Positions 1-6,034 of a DNA stretch of 13,988 nt are shown one piece after another; the first letter of the stretch is position 1; each line of letters begins with the position of its first letter. The notes beneath the pieces were generated by a model, which made no database searches, was not told the origin of the DNA, and worked only from the letters and a program-made list of their open reading frames with translations. The position numbers and the translations under genes are program-made. The stretch is from SLRI01 sp964576715. Lineage in GTDB: Bacteria > Pseudomonadota > Alphaproteobacteria > Geminicoccales > Geminicoccaceae. The stretch lies in contig CAZNWE010000093.1 of NCBI GenBank assembly GCA_964576715.1, forward strand, positions 1-13,988, read 5' to 3'.

Positions 1-137
1 AGGCAACCGCCGGTGAACTGGTCCATGCTGCGTCTCCTCGAACTCGATCGGTCAGACTGTCTACAACCAACCCCGCCGGCTCGCGAGGGACACCAGCCTC
101 CTCGACCATCCGACCGCGCCCAGTGCGCCGAAGCCCA

Positions 138-206
138 CCCCGCCACCACCGCAAAAAGTAATGGATGGGCGCGGGAAGGCGTGCCTTCCCGCTCTTTTCC
201 TTCTTT
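138..206 (+). repeat. Hairpin element, copy A
   Basis: The perfect inverted repeat GCGGGAAGGC (171-180) and GCCTTCCCGC (183-192) is separated by only GT. A CCACC-rich and A-rich segment lies before it and a pyrimidine tract (193-206) after it. The order is the same as in the copy at 1051-1125. It may act as a 3'-end or terminator element, or be a dispersed palindromic repeat. Confidence 0.6.
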
Positions 207-412
207 TCGTCCTTCAGTCCACCGCTTGCCCCACCGGCTGAACCTTAATAGGGACACCTCCCTTTTTAACCTTTCGGTTTCATGTCCCCGTCGGCACCCT
301 GCGCGACCGGGAACAAGCACGGGCAACAGCACCGAGCTTCGCCATCGCATATGTACGCGTGATCGGCCAGCATCCCGAAATCGTCGCGAAAGCCGTCGCA
401 TAGGCTGTTCGC

Positions 413-450
413 AGAGAGGGAACAAGGACAGGGAGGCACGCCTCTCCGTC
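413..450 (-). repeat. Hairpin element, copy B, reverse orientation
   Basis: Arms at 427-437 and 440-450 pair across a 2-base spacer (AC), with one G-T wobble and one mismatch. On the minus strand it is followed by a pyrimidine-rich run, so it has the geometry of the other copies but points the other way. The weaker pairing suggests an older copy. Confidence 0.45.
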
Positions 451-476
451 GACCAGCGCCCCGCCGCCCGCGTTAG

Positions 477-536
477 CACCTACCAAAAAAACCGGTGGGT
501 GCAGGGAGGGTCATCCGCCCTGCGGCTCTTCCTTTC
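477..536 (+). repeat. Hairpin element, copy C
   Basis: CACCTACC (477-484) pairs with GGTGGGTG (494-501) around an A-rich loop. Next comes GCAGGG (501-506) pairing with CCCTGC (518-523), then the pyrimidine-rich tract CTCTTCCTTTC. The two-hairpin order matches copy D, but the second stem is shorter and has a longer loop. It lies about 80 bases before the hicB start. Confidence 0.5.
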
Positions 537-617
537 GTGTAAGCCGCATTTCGGCAACATCGTAAAGCTGGACGTGATCGACGATGTCCTGAGCGTGCTG
601 ACGGAGGAGGGGCTGAT

Positions 618-968
618 ATGACCTCGATGCTCGAGTACAAAGGCTAGATCGGCTCCGTCGAGTACAACGACGAAGACGAGGTGTTTCATGGCCGGCTGGA
701 GTTCATCCGCGACCTGGTGATCTGTAAGGGCACCGATGCCAAGGGCCTCAAGCAGGCGTTCCATGAGGCGGTGGACGACTATCTGGCGCTCTGCGAGGAA
801 CAAGGCCGCAAGCCGGACATGCCGCTGAAGGGCAGCTTCAACGTCCGGCCGGGTCGGGACCTGCATCGGCGCGCCATGATCGTCGCCCGCCGCAAAGGCC
901 TCAACCTCAACGCCGTGGTGAGCGAAGCCCTGCGCTGCTACCTCGACCGTGAGGACGAGGTGGCGTAG
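618..968 (+). pseudogene. hicB: HicB-family antitoxin, interrupted by an amber stop at codon 10
   Basis: The frame starting at ATG 618 reads MTSMLEYKG, then TAG at 645-647, then IGSVEYNDEDEVFHGRLEF and on to a stop at 966-968. HicB antitoxins normally carry a tyrosine at this point (KGYIGSVE-like), so one C/T-to-G change in a Tyr codon explains the stop. The rest is intact: the HicB partial RNase-H fold segment (FHGRLEFIRDLV, FHEAVDDYLALCEEQG) and a C-terminal ribbon-helix-helix-like DNA-binding segment (LHRRAMIVARRKGLNLNAVV). Full length would be 116 residues, normal for the family. Translation could restart at GTG 681, giving 95 residues that lack the first strand. The ATG overlaps the stop of a short upstream frame (ATGA, 618-621), but no recognisable HicA toxin lies there. 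The product is probably dead or an orphan antitoxin. Family call is confident; pseudogene status moderately so. Confidence 0.75.
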
Positions 969-1050
969 CGCAGTTTCATCGACATCGCCCGCGCCAAGGC
1001 CCCCGAGATCGACGTCGCCCGCTACGGACCCACCTGACCCCCAAACCGTC

Positions 1051-1125
1051 CACCACCCAAAATACTGGTGGGGCCGACGGGGAGGCGAGCCTCCCCGTCC
1101 TCCTGTTCTTCATCTTCCCTTCGTC
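1051..1125 (+). repeat. Hairpin element, copy D
   Basis: CCACC (1053-1057) pairs with GGTGG (1067-1071) across an A-rich loop. It is followed by the perfect 10-bp inverted repeat ACGGGGAGGC (1077-1086) and GCCTCCCCGT (1089-1098) with the 2-base spacer GA, then a pyrimidine-rich tract. It follows the hicB remnant and is the best-preserved copy together with A. It could act as the hicB terminator. Confidence 0.6.
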
Positions 1126-1205
1126 GCCCGACGAAGCCGGCATGCCGACCTCCATAACGAACACTTATGACAACTCGTATGCCTACCAACAATCGGCCGA
1201 CTCCT

Positions 1206-1286
1206 GCGCCGCCAGGCGACGCATCGAGCCTCTAGATGCGCCGCTATGCGCTGTATGTACGCCAACGATGCGTCGCATGGCGGCGC
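1206..1286. repeat. Long inverted repeat, 21-bp arms
   Basis: Arms 1206-1226 and 1266-1286 are reverse complements at 20 of 21 positions (left arm GCGCCGCCAGGCGACGCATCG) with a 39-base spacer. The 12-base core CGCCAGGCGACG of the left arm recurs at 1391-1402. This could be a decayed small inverted-repeat element or a cruciform site. No transposase is nearby. Confidence 0.6.
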
Positions 1287-1302
1287 AATTTGTCATAATC
1301 TT

Positions 1303-1349
1303 CGCCGCTCCATGCGCCATTAGCGTTGCTTATGGCGCGTAGAGCGGCG
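1303..1349. repeat. Strong hairpin, 18-bp stem
   Basis: Bases 1303-1320 pair with 1332-1349 with one C/A mismatch and one G-T wobble around an 11-base loop. It lies 17 bases after the preceding inverted repeat. No T-run follows, so it is not a standard terminator, though it sits between convergent genes. Confidence 0.6.
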
Positions 1350-1368
1350 CATTTCGCCCGTTTTGCGA

Positions 1369-1474
1369 CGTTCGAACCCGCGAACGAGCCCGCCAGGCGA
1401 CGATCGAACCCAGCGCTCGGGTTCACAAGACCCCAGGAAAGGGCGATCGAACCCGGGAACCCGCGATCGAACCC
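1369..1474 (+). repeat. Cluster of four CGWTCGAACCC direct repeats
   Basis: The 11-mer CG(A/T)TCGAACCC occurs at 1369-1379, 1401-1411, 1444-1454 and 1464-1474. Spacing is irregular (32, 43 and 20 bases). GAACCC of the second copy also pairs with GGGTTC at 1419-1424. The cluster resembles iteron or operator arrays, but the spacing is not helical and no Rep or regulator gene is present. Confidence 0.45.
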
Positions 1475-1615
1475 GACTTGACAACTTGCCGCATCCATGG
1501 GCAGCAAGGTGTTGTTGTTGCAAAGATTTGAGCGATCGGTCAGGGCCATTGCGGCGTCCTGCCGGGGACCGCCGCAGCCGCGACCGGCGACGTTGACGAA
1601 CGACCCCGAGGGCGG

Positions 1616-1644
1616 TTGACGGCGAGCCTTGTATGCGCTATAAT
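1616..1644 (+). promoter_or_regulatory. Consensus-like sigma70 promoter, antisense to plsC
   Basis: TTGACG (1616-1621) and a perfect TATAAT (1639-1644) are separated by exactly 17 bases. A second TTGACG lies at 1593-1598. Transcription would start near 1651, almost at the plsC stop codon, and run antisense through plsC. No plus-strand gene follows. Confidence 0.6.
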
Positions 1645-1652
1645 TCCTATCT

Positions 1653-2405
1653 TCAATCAGCTGGTCGATAGTCATAGAGTGCCCTGGTCGCCGTCTCGGT
1701 GCGCGCCTCGAGCAGCTGCATGAAGGCTTGGCGATCGAGCCCCGGGGGGATCGGCTCGAGGAAGCGGACGGTGATCGTGCCGGGCCGCTTGGCGAAGCTG
1801 CGCCTGGCCCAGAATCGGCCGGAGTCCAGCGCCACCGGCACCACCGGCACATCGAGCGCCTTGTAGAGGGCGGCGACGCCCGGCTTGTAGTCCGGCGGTG
1901 CGCCCACCGGCCGGCGGTTGCCTTCGGGAAAGATCAGGATCGACAGGCCGCTCGCCACCGCCGCCTCGGCGCCGCGGATCAGCGAGCGCATCGCCTTGGC
2001 CGCCCCGCCCCGGTCGATGGCGATGTTCTGGGCCAGCTTGAGGTACCAGCCGAACAGCGGAATGCGGAGCAGTTCCTCCTTCAGGCCGATCGCGATATCC
2101 GGGCGAATGGTGTGAAACAGCAGCGTCTCGAACGAGGACTGGTGCTTGGCGGCGATGATGCAGGGCTGGTCCGGCAGATGCTCAAGCCCCTCGAGCCGAA
2201 ACCCGAGCCCGACGATCGAGCGCAGGCCGAGATGAATGCCGCGCATCCAAAAGGCGGCGTAGCGCCGGATACGGGCCGCCGACAAGAAGGGGGCGGCGGG
2301 CAGCAGGAGCAGCACGAGCAGCGCCGACCACAGCCACATGAAGACGTTGAAGGCGAGCGAGCGAACCAGCAACACGCGTTGGGGCTCCCGAGACGGCGCA
2401 GTCAC
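1653..2405 (-). CDS. plsC: 1-acyl-sn-glycerol-3-phosphate acyltransferase
   Basis: This 250-residue enzyme should transfer an acyl chain to lysophosphatidic acid to make phosphatidic acid at the inner membrane. A hydrophobic N-terminal anchor lies at about 15-44. The acyltransferase block I is HQSSFE (88-93), the catalytic His with Glu in place of the usual Asp four residues on. Block III is FPEGNR (159-164), variant of FPEGTR, and block IV is VPVVPVALDSG (186-196). The start is GTG with AGGAGGGG just upstream (2406-2413). It lies 18 bases after ftsX on the same strand and is the last gene of the ftsE-ftsX-plsC unit, an order familiar in Alphaproteobacteria, although a YdcF-type gene often found between ftsX and plsC is absent. 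Function is secure at family level; the preferred acyl donor is unknown. Confidence 0.9.
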   Translation of the reverse strand: MTAPSREPQRVLLVRSLAFNVFMWLWSALLVLLLLPAAPFLSAARIRRYAAFWMRGIHLGLRSIVGLGFRLEGLEHLPDQPCIIAAKHQSSFETLLFHTIRPDIAIGLKEELLRIPLFGWYLKLAQNIAIDRGGAAKAMRSLIRGAEAAVASGLSILIFPEGNRRPVGAPPDYKPGVAALYKALDVPVVPVALDSGRFWARRSFAKRPGTITVRFLEPIPPGLDRQAFMQLLEARTETATRALYDYRPAD

Positions 2406-2423
2406 CCCCTCCTGATCGCGCGT

Positions 2424-3326
2424 TCAGCGGAGCCGCGCCAGCCCGAAATGGGCGGTGAGCCGGGCGGCGATCGCCGCGGCCAGCGCCGCGCTCACCGGCA
2501 CGATGGCGAGCATCACCCAATGCACCGGTGCCAGACCCTGCTCGGTCAACGGCGGCTGGCCGAGCGCCGGTGGTCCGTAGAGTGCCACGGTGATGGTCGA
2601 GAGGCCGACGGCGAAGCCGACGAGCGCACCGCGCAAGGCCCGGCCGAGCGCGTGATGCTCGAACTGCTGGGCGATGTAGCGGTCCTTGGCCCCCAGCAGG
2701 CGCAACAGGTCGATCGCCTGATGATGGTGGCTGACATTGAAGCGGGTGACCCAGACGGCAAGCACACTCGTCCCGGCGAGCAGCAGGAGCCCGATCCCGG
2801 TCCCGATCCGCAGGAAGATCGCCGCGAGGCGCTCCTGGCTGCGCTGCAGCAGGCCGGCATCGCCGATCGTCGCCCCTGGCACGATCGCCTCGAGCTCGCG
2901 ACCGAGTGTGGCGAGGTCGACCGGCACTCCCGGATTATAGGCGATATCGATCAGCCGCGGCAGTGGCAGGCCCGGTCCGAGCGCGCCCATAGCGACCTCG
3001 GGCGCATCGCCGGCGCCGAGCCAGGGCTGCACGAGGCTGCCGATCTCATCGTCGTCGATCACGTTCGCATAAGCCACCCCGGGCCGGCTGCGCAGCAGCT
3101 CGAGGGTATCGATCAGCTCGAGCCGCGAGGCCGCCGGATCCGGGTTGGGCGGCAATGCGACGGTGACGATCCGGGGCTGCTGCTTGATGCTGTCGAGTTG
3201 CGCGTCGGCGAGGCCGGCGATGCCGAAGGCGAGCACGGCGAGGTAGACGAGCCCGGCGGTGAGCCACTGCAGGAAGCGCCCGGTCGGGGTCCCGTCGAGC
3301 GGCAGATCGAGGTCGGCGCCGGCCAC
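2424..3326 (-). CDS. ftsX: Cell division protein FtsX (permease-like subunit)
   Basis: FtsX is the membrane partner of the ATPase FtsE; together they regulate septal peptidoglycan hydrolases during division. The 300-residue product has the expected plan: a transmembrane helix at about 19-41, a periplasmic domain of roughly 130 residues, then three more helices at about 170-193, 231-253 and 268-290. The segment IDLLRLLGAKDRYIAQQF (205-222) is the conserved cytoplasmic loop that couples to FtsE. The start is GTG, three bases after the ftsE stop, implying translational coupling. The N-terminal cytoplasmic tail is short. The family is divergent in sequence, so the call rests on topology, the loop motif and the ftsE neighbour. 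Confidence 0.87.
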   Translation of the reverse strand: MAGADLDLPLDGTPTGRFLQWLTAGLVYLAVLAFGIAGLADAQLDSIKQQPRIVTVALPPNPDPAASRLELIDTLELLRSRPGVAYANVIDDDEIGSLVQPWLGAGDAPEVAMGALGPGLPLPRLIDIAYNPGVPVDLATLGRELEAIVPGATIGDAGLLQRSQERLAAIFLRIGTGIGLLLLAGTSVLAVWVTRFNVSHHHQAIDLLRLLGAKDRYIAQQFEHHALGRALRGALVGFAVGLSTITVALYGPPALGQPPLTEQGLAPVHWVMLAIVPVSAALAAAIAARLTAHFGLARLR

Positions 3327-3329
3327 GGC

Positions 3330-4142
3330 TCAATCGTCCGCGGCGTCGTGCCGCGCCGGCTCGGCCACGACCACGTCGCGATCGGCATCGGCCGTTGGCG
3401 CGGGGCGACCGGCAGCGGCCGGTGCGGCGGCGATCGGCTCGAGATCGGCGGAAGGAACCCGCCGCGGCTGCCGGGTCAGTCGTCCCTTGGCGAGCCTGAG
3501 CACGGGAAAGGGGTAGCGATCCATCAGCGCCTCGCTGTGCGTCGCCAGGACCACCGCGGTGCCGAGCTTGTGCAGCTGGATGAAGAGGTTCATCAGCCGT
3601 TCGGCATTCTTGCTGTCGATGGTGCTGGTCGGCTCGTCGGCGAGCAGCAGGCGGGGCCGGCCGACCACGGCACGGGCGATGCAGACCATCTGCCGCTGGC
3701 CCATCGACAGGTCGGCCGGCAACACGTCGAGCTTGTCGGCGAGCCCGAGCCAGCCGAGCATGTCGGTAACGAAACCAACGGTTTCGTCTTCGTCGGCCCC
3801 GTTGATTCTGAGCGGCAGTGCCACGTTGTCGAACGCCGAAAGATGCTCGAGCAGGCGAAAGTCCTGGAACACGACACCGATGCGTTGGCGCAACGCTGCG
3901 AGCTGCTCGCGACCGAGCGTCTCGATCTCGTACCCGAAAAGCGCTATCGAACCGCTGCTTGGTGGCAGCGACAGGCTGAGCAGGCGCAACAGCGAGGTCT
4001 TGCCGGCGCCGGTCGGGCCACTCAGGAACTGGAAGCTGCCGGCGGCGAGATCGAGGTCGACGCCATGCAACACGGGCGGGCCATCGCCGTAGCGAAGGCC
4101 GACCCCGCGGAGCTCCAGGAGATTGGCGGAAGTGGTGTTCAA
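3330..4142 (-). CDS. ftsE: Cell division ATP-binding protein FtsE
   Basis: This is an ABC ATPase of the FtsE type. Visible motifs are Walker A GPTGAGKTS (42-50), Q-loop VFQDFRLL (91-98), signature LSMGQRQ (145-151), Walker B LLLADEPT (165-172) and switch His in ATHSEAL (200-206). The signature differs from the usual LSGGEQQ, with Met replacing the first Gly and one residue fewer. A low-complexity Ala/Pro/Asp tail of about 45 residues follows the ATPase domain (226-270), making the protein longer than the roughly 220-residue E. coli form. I see only a TTG start in the right place, preceded by GGGGA four bases upstream; no in-frame ATG lies nearby. It is the first gene of the operon and diverges from the zinc-ribbon gene. 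Confidence 0.9.
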   Translation of the reverse strand: MNTTSANLLELRGVGLRYGDGPPVLHGVDLDLAAGSFQFLSGPTGAGKTSLLRLLSLSLPPSSGSIALFGYEIETLGREQLAALRQRIGVVFQDFRLLEHLSAFDNVALPLRINGADEDETVGFVTDMLGWLGLADKLDVLPADLSMGQRQMVCIARAVVGRPRLLLADEPTSTIDSKNAERLMNLFIQLHKLGTAVVLATHSEALMDRYPFPVLRLAKGRLTRQPRRVPSADLEPIAAAPAAAGRPAPTADADRDVVVAEPARHDAADD

Positions 4143-4260
4143 CTCATCCCCGGTCGACGGTCGATGTGGTAGCCACGTACGCAGTGTTGATGAATTGGTT
4201 CACACTTCCTTCAACTCTTGCGTTATATAAACGAACGCTGGGCCTGCCAAGCACCGACCG
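4143..4260. promoter_or_regulatory. Divergent promoter region, ftsE / zinc-ribbon gene
   Basis: This 118-base gap separates two divergent genes and must hold both promoters. For the plus direction the best I can see is TTCACA (4199-4204) with TATATA (4224-4229) at 19 bases, which is loose. For the minus direction TTGAAG (complement of 4209-4214) lacks a clear -10. The AT-rich patch at 4223-4231 stands out in the GC-rich surroundings. Confidence 0.35.
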
Positions 4261-4968
4261 ATGATCATCACCTGCCCTTCTTGCGCCACCCGCTACGAGA
4301 TTCCGCCCGAGAATCTCGGCGCCGCTGGGCGCATGGTCCGCTGCACCCATTGCGGTCATCGCTGGTTCGTGTCGCCCGCGGCCGCCGGCCAGCCGGACGA
4401 GGCCGATGAGAGCGAGGCGGTAGCGACAGATGCCGCGGCCGATCAACGGGCCGTACCGCCGCCGCTCGACCGGGCCCCCGACCTCGCCAAGCCAGACCCG
4501 TCCGGCAGGCCGAGACGCCCGACCGCCGCCGGCCGCTCGACGGCTGCGACGCTCGGCTGGCTTGCGGTCCTGCTCTTCCTGCTGATCCTCACCGGACTGG
4601 TGCTCGGCCGCAACGAGCTCGTCGCTCTGGCTCCCAAGACGGCACCACTATACCAGCGCCTGGGCCTGCCCGTCACGCAGGCGATCGGGCTCGAGCTCTC
4701 CGGAATCGTCTCCGAGCGGCTGGCCGACGACGATCGCGAGGTGCTGCGGATCACCGGTATGGTGCGCAACGTCGCCGGCACCGAGCGCACGGTGCCGCCG
4801 TTGCGGATCGCGCTTTTGGATGCCGATCGCAACGAGGTCCTGGCCACCGAGATCGAGGCGCCGCAGGCGGTGCTGGCGGATGGCGCGTCGACCCGCTTTT
4901 CGATCGATCTGGCGGAGCCACCGCCGGCCGCGCGCAATTTCAGCGTCACCTTCGCGCTGCCGGATTGA
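4261..4968 (+). CDS. MJ0042-type zinc-ribbon, single-pass membrane protein
   Basis: The 235-residue product begins with the MJ0042 zinc-ribbon: ITCPSCATRYEIP and MVRCTHCGHRWFV, with cysteines at 5, 8, 28 and 31. An acidic and proline-rich linker follows (about 40-90), then one transmembrane helix at about 98-116. The C-terminal domain (about 140-235), probably outside the cytoplasm, has the beta-rich look of the DUF3426 type (ITGMVRNVAGTERTVPPLRI, LADGASTRFSIDL). Function is unknown for the family. ATG at 4261 gives the motif its normal position two residues in. It sits back to back with ftsE and four bases before tadA, so it likely heads the tadA transcript. Confidence 0.8.
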   Translation: MIITCPSCATRYEIPPENLGAAGRMVRCTHCGHRWFVSPAAAGQPDEADESEAVATDAAADQRAVPPPLDRAPDLAKPDPSGRPRRPTAAGRSTAATLGWLAVLLFLLILTGLVLGRNELVALAPKTAPLYQRLGLPVTQAIGLELSGIVSERLADDDREVLRITGMVRNVAGTERTVPPLRIALLDADRNEVLATEIEAPQAVLADGASTRFSIDLAEPPPAARNFSVTFALPD

Positions 4969-4972
4969 GCCG

Positions 4973-5428
4973 ATGCAGGGGACCCGCGGCAGCCCGATGC
5001 ATCTGGCGCTCGAGGCGGCCAGACAAGCCGCCGCCATGGGCGAGGTCCCGGTGGGCGCCGTCATCGTTGATGCCGAAGGCAGGCTGCTCGCTACCGCCCA
5101 CAACCGGGTCGAGACGGACCGTGACCCGACCGCCCACGCCGAGCTCCTGGCCCTGCGCGCCGCGGCGCGGTCGCGCGGCAGCCCGCGGCTGAACGATTGC
5201 GATCTCTATGTCACCCTCGAGCCCTGCCCGATGTGCGCCCAGGCGATCGCCTTCGCCCGCATCCGCCGGCTCTATTTCGGCGCCGCCGACCCCAAGGGCG
5301 GCGGGGTCGAGCACGGTGCGAGGATCTTCGCCGCCAGCTCTTGCCATCACCGCCCGGAGGTCTGCGGGGCCATCGGCGAGCGGGCGGCGGCCGAGCTCCT
5401 GCGCGCCTTTTTCAAGGAGCGCCGCTGA
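4973..5428 (+). CDS. tadA: tRNA-specific adenosine deaminase
   Basis: TadA converts adenosine to inosine at the wobble base of tRNA-Arg(ACG), which is essential for decoding. The 151-residue product carries the deaminase signature HAE (55-57; zinc ligand His and catalytic Glu) and PCPMC (84-88; two cysteine zinc ligands), plus the family segments GEVPVGAVIVD (23-33) and HNRVETDRDPTAHAE. The proposed ATG lies four bases after the preceding stop and has no clear ribosome binding site, as expected for a coupled gene; ATG at 4997, eight codons in, is an alternative. The downstream acetyltransferase ATG abuts its stop codon. A guanine-deaminase relative is less likely because of the length and the HAE context. 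Confidence 0.9.
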   Translation: MQGTRGSPMHLALEAARQAAAMGEVPVGAVIVDAEGRLLATAHNRVETDRDPTAHAELLALRAAARSRGSPRLNDCDLYVTLEPCPMCAQAIAFARIRRLYFGAADPKGGGVEHGARIFAASSCHHRPEVCGAIGERAAAELLRAFFKERR

Positions 5429-5983
5429 ATGCGCCGGTCGTTCCTGCTGCCCGAAACGCTGACGACGGAACGGTTGCGCTTGCGCCTGCCGGCGGCCGAT
5501 GATTTCCCGGCCTATGCGGCAATGCTCGCCGATCCCGAGGTCAATCGCCATGTCGGCGGCAGCGAGCTCGCCGAGCCTGCGGCAGCTTTTCGCTCGCTCG
5601 GCTGGCTCATGGGGCACTGGCAGCTGCGCGGCTACGGGCCCTGGATCGTGGTCGAGCGGGCGACGGATTCCCTGGTCGGGCGGATCGGTCCCTACTACCC
5701 GATGGAATGGCCCGCCATCGAGATCGCATGGACGCTGGCCCGACCATGGTGGGGCCAGGGCTACGCCACCGAGGCGGCACTGGCGGCCCGCGCCGCCGTG
5801 CTGGCGTCGCTCCGACCCGGCCGGCTGGTCAGCGTCATCGCACCTGACAACCATGCCTCGGCGCGGCTTGCCCGCCGGCTCGGTTGCCGTGAAGGTGAGC
5901 CGCACGTGATCGAGGAGACGCCCTGCACCGTGTTCGAGCACCCGCTTCGTCAGCTTGCAGGCGAGCCTGGCCTTGCTGGTTGA
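5429..5983 (+). CDS. GNAT acetyltransferase, RimJ/RimL type
   Basis: The 184-residue protein fits the Acetyltransf_3 group: the N-terminal LTTERLRLRLPAADDF segment (11-26), the acetyl-CoA-binding loop WWGQGYATEA (107-116) and the C-terminal PDNHASARLARRLG (139-152). Members acetylate N-termini of ribosomal proteins or small molecules; the substrate cannot be read from the sequence. The start codon touches the tadA stop (TGAATG) and AAGGAG lies at 5414-5419 inside tadA, so translation is coupled. A GC hairpin (5984-5989 with 5995-6000) begins directly after the stop but has no T-run, so it is a doubtful terminator. Confidence 0.82.
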   Translation: MRRSFLLPETLTTERLRLRLPAADDFPAYAAMLADPEVNRHVGGSELAEPAAAFRSLGWLMGHWQLRGYGPWIVVERATDSLVGRIGPYYPMEWPAIEIAWTLARPWWGQGYATEAALAARAAVLASLRPGRLVSVIAPDNHASARLARRLGCREGEPHVIEETPCTVFEHPLRQLAGEPGLAG

Positions 5984-6034
5984 GCGGCCGGCTGGGCCGC
6001 GGCACGGCTGTGGCTCCGCCGGCTCCAATAGCGG

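Larger units (their letters stand above)
1..617. other. Accessory stretch without a confident gene
   Basis: I see no complete gene here. An open frame runs through most of it on the plus strand, but its product is rich in Arg, Pro and Ser and it reads straight through three hairpins, so I treat it as accidental. Two short pieces look more protein-like: 284-400, ending at a TAG, and about 541-621, whose stop overlaps the hicB start as ATGA. Neither could be assigned to a family. The rest consists of copies of a GC-rich hairpin element listed separately. The stretch looks like eroded plasmid or integrative-element DNA; this is inference. Confidence 0.5.
969..1652. other. Repeat-rich intergenic region between hicB and plsC
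   Basis: No gene could be supported on either strand. The hicB frame would continue 22 codons past its TAG to a TGA at 1035-1037 with plausible residues, which may be a decayed extension. Beyond that are hairpin copy D, two large dyads (1206-1286 and 1303-1349), four short direct repeats (1369-1474) and a plus-strand promoter (1616-1644). hicB and plsC converge on this region, so terminator or mobile-element functions are both possible. Confidence 0.55.

Noticed and set aside
13..621. 202-codon plus-strand open frame over the left edge
   Set aside because: Composition is Arg/Pro/Ser rich, it crosses three hairpins, and only its last few codons look like protein.
1369..1474. tRNA T-arm-like GTTCGAACCC words
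   Set aside because: No acceptor, D-arm or anticodon stem could be folded around any copy.
1..1652. CRISPR array
   Set aside because: The repeats are too short, irregularly spaced and palindromic in different ways; there is no regular repeat-spacer pattern.
1728..4172. 814-codon plus-strand frame
   Set aside because: It is the antisense of plsC, ftsX and ftsE, a common artefact of GC-rich codon usage; the minus-strand genes carry clear motifs.
5984..6000. Terminator after the acetyltransferase
   Set aside because: The 6-bp GC hairpin has no T-run, so I do not list it as a terminator.
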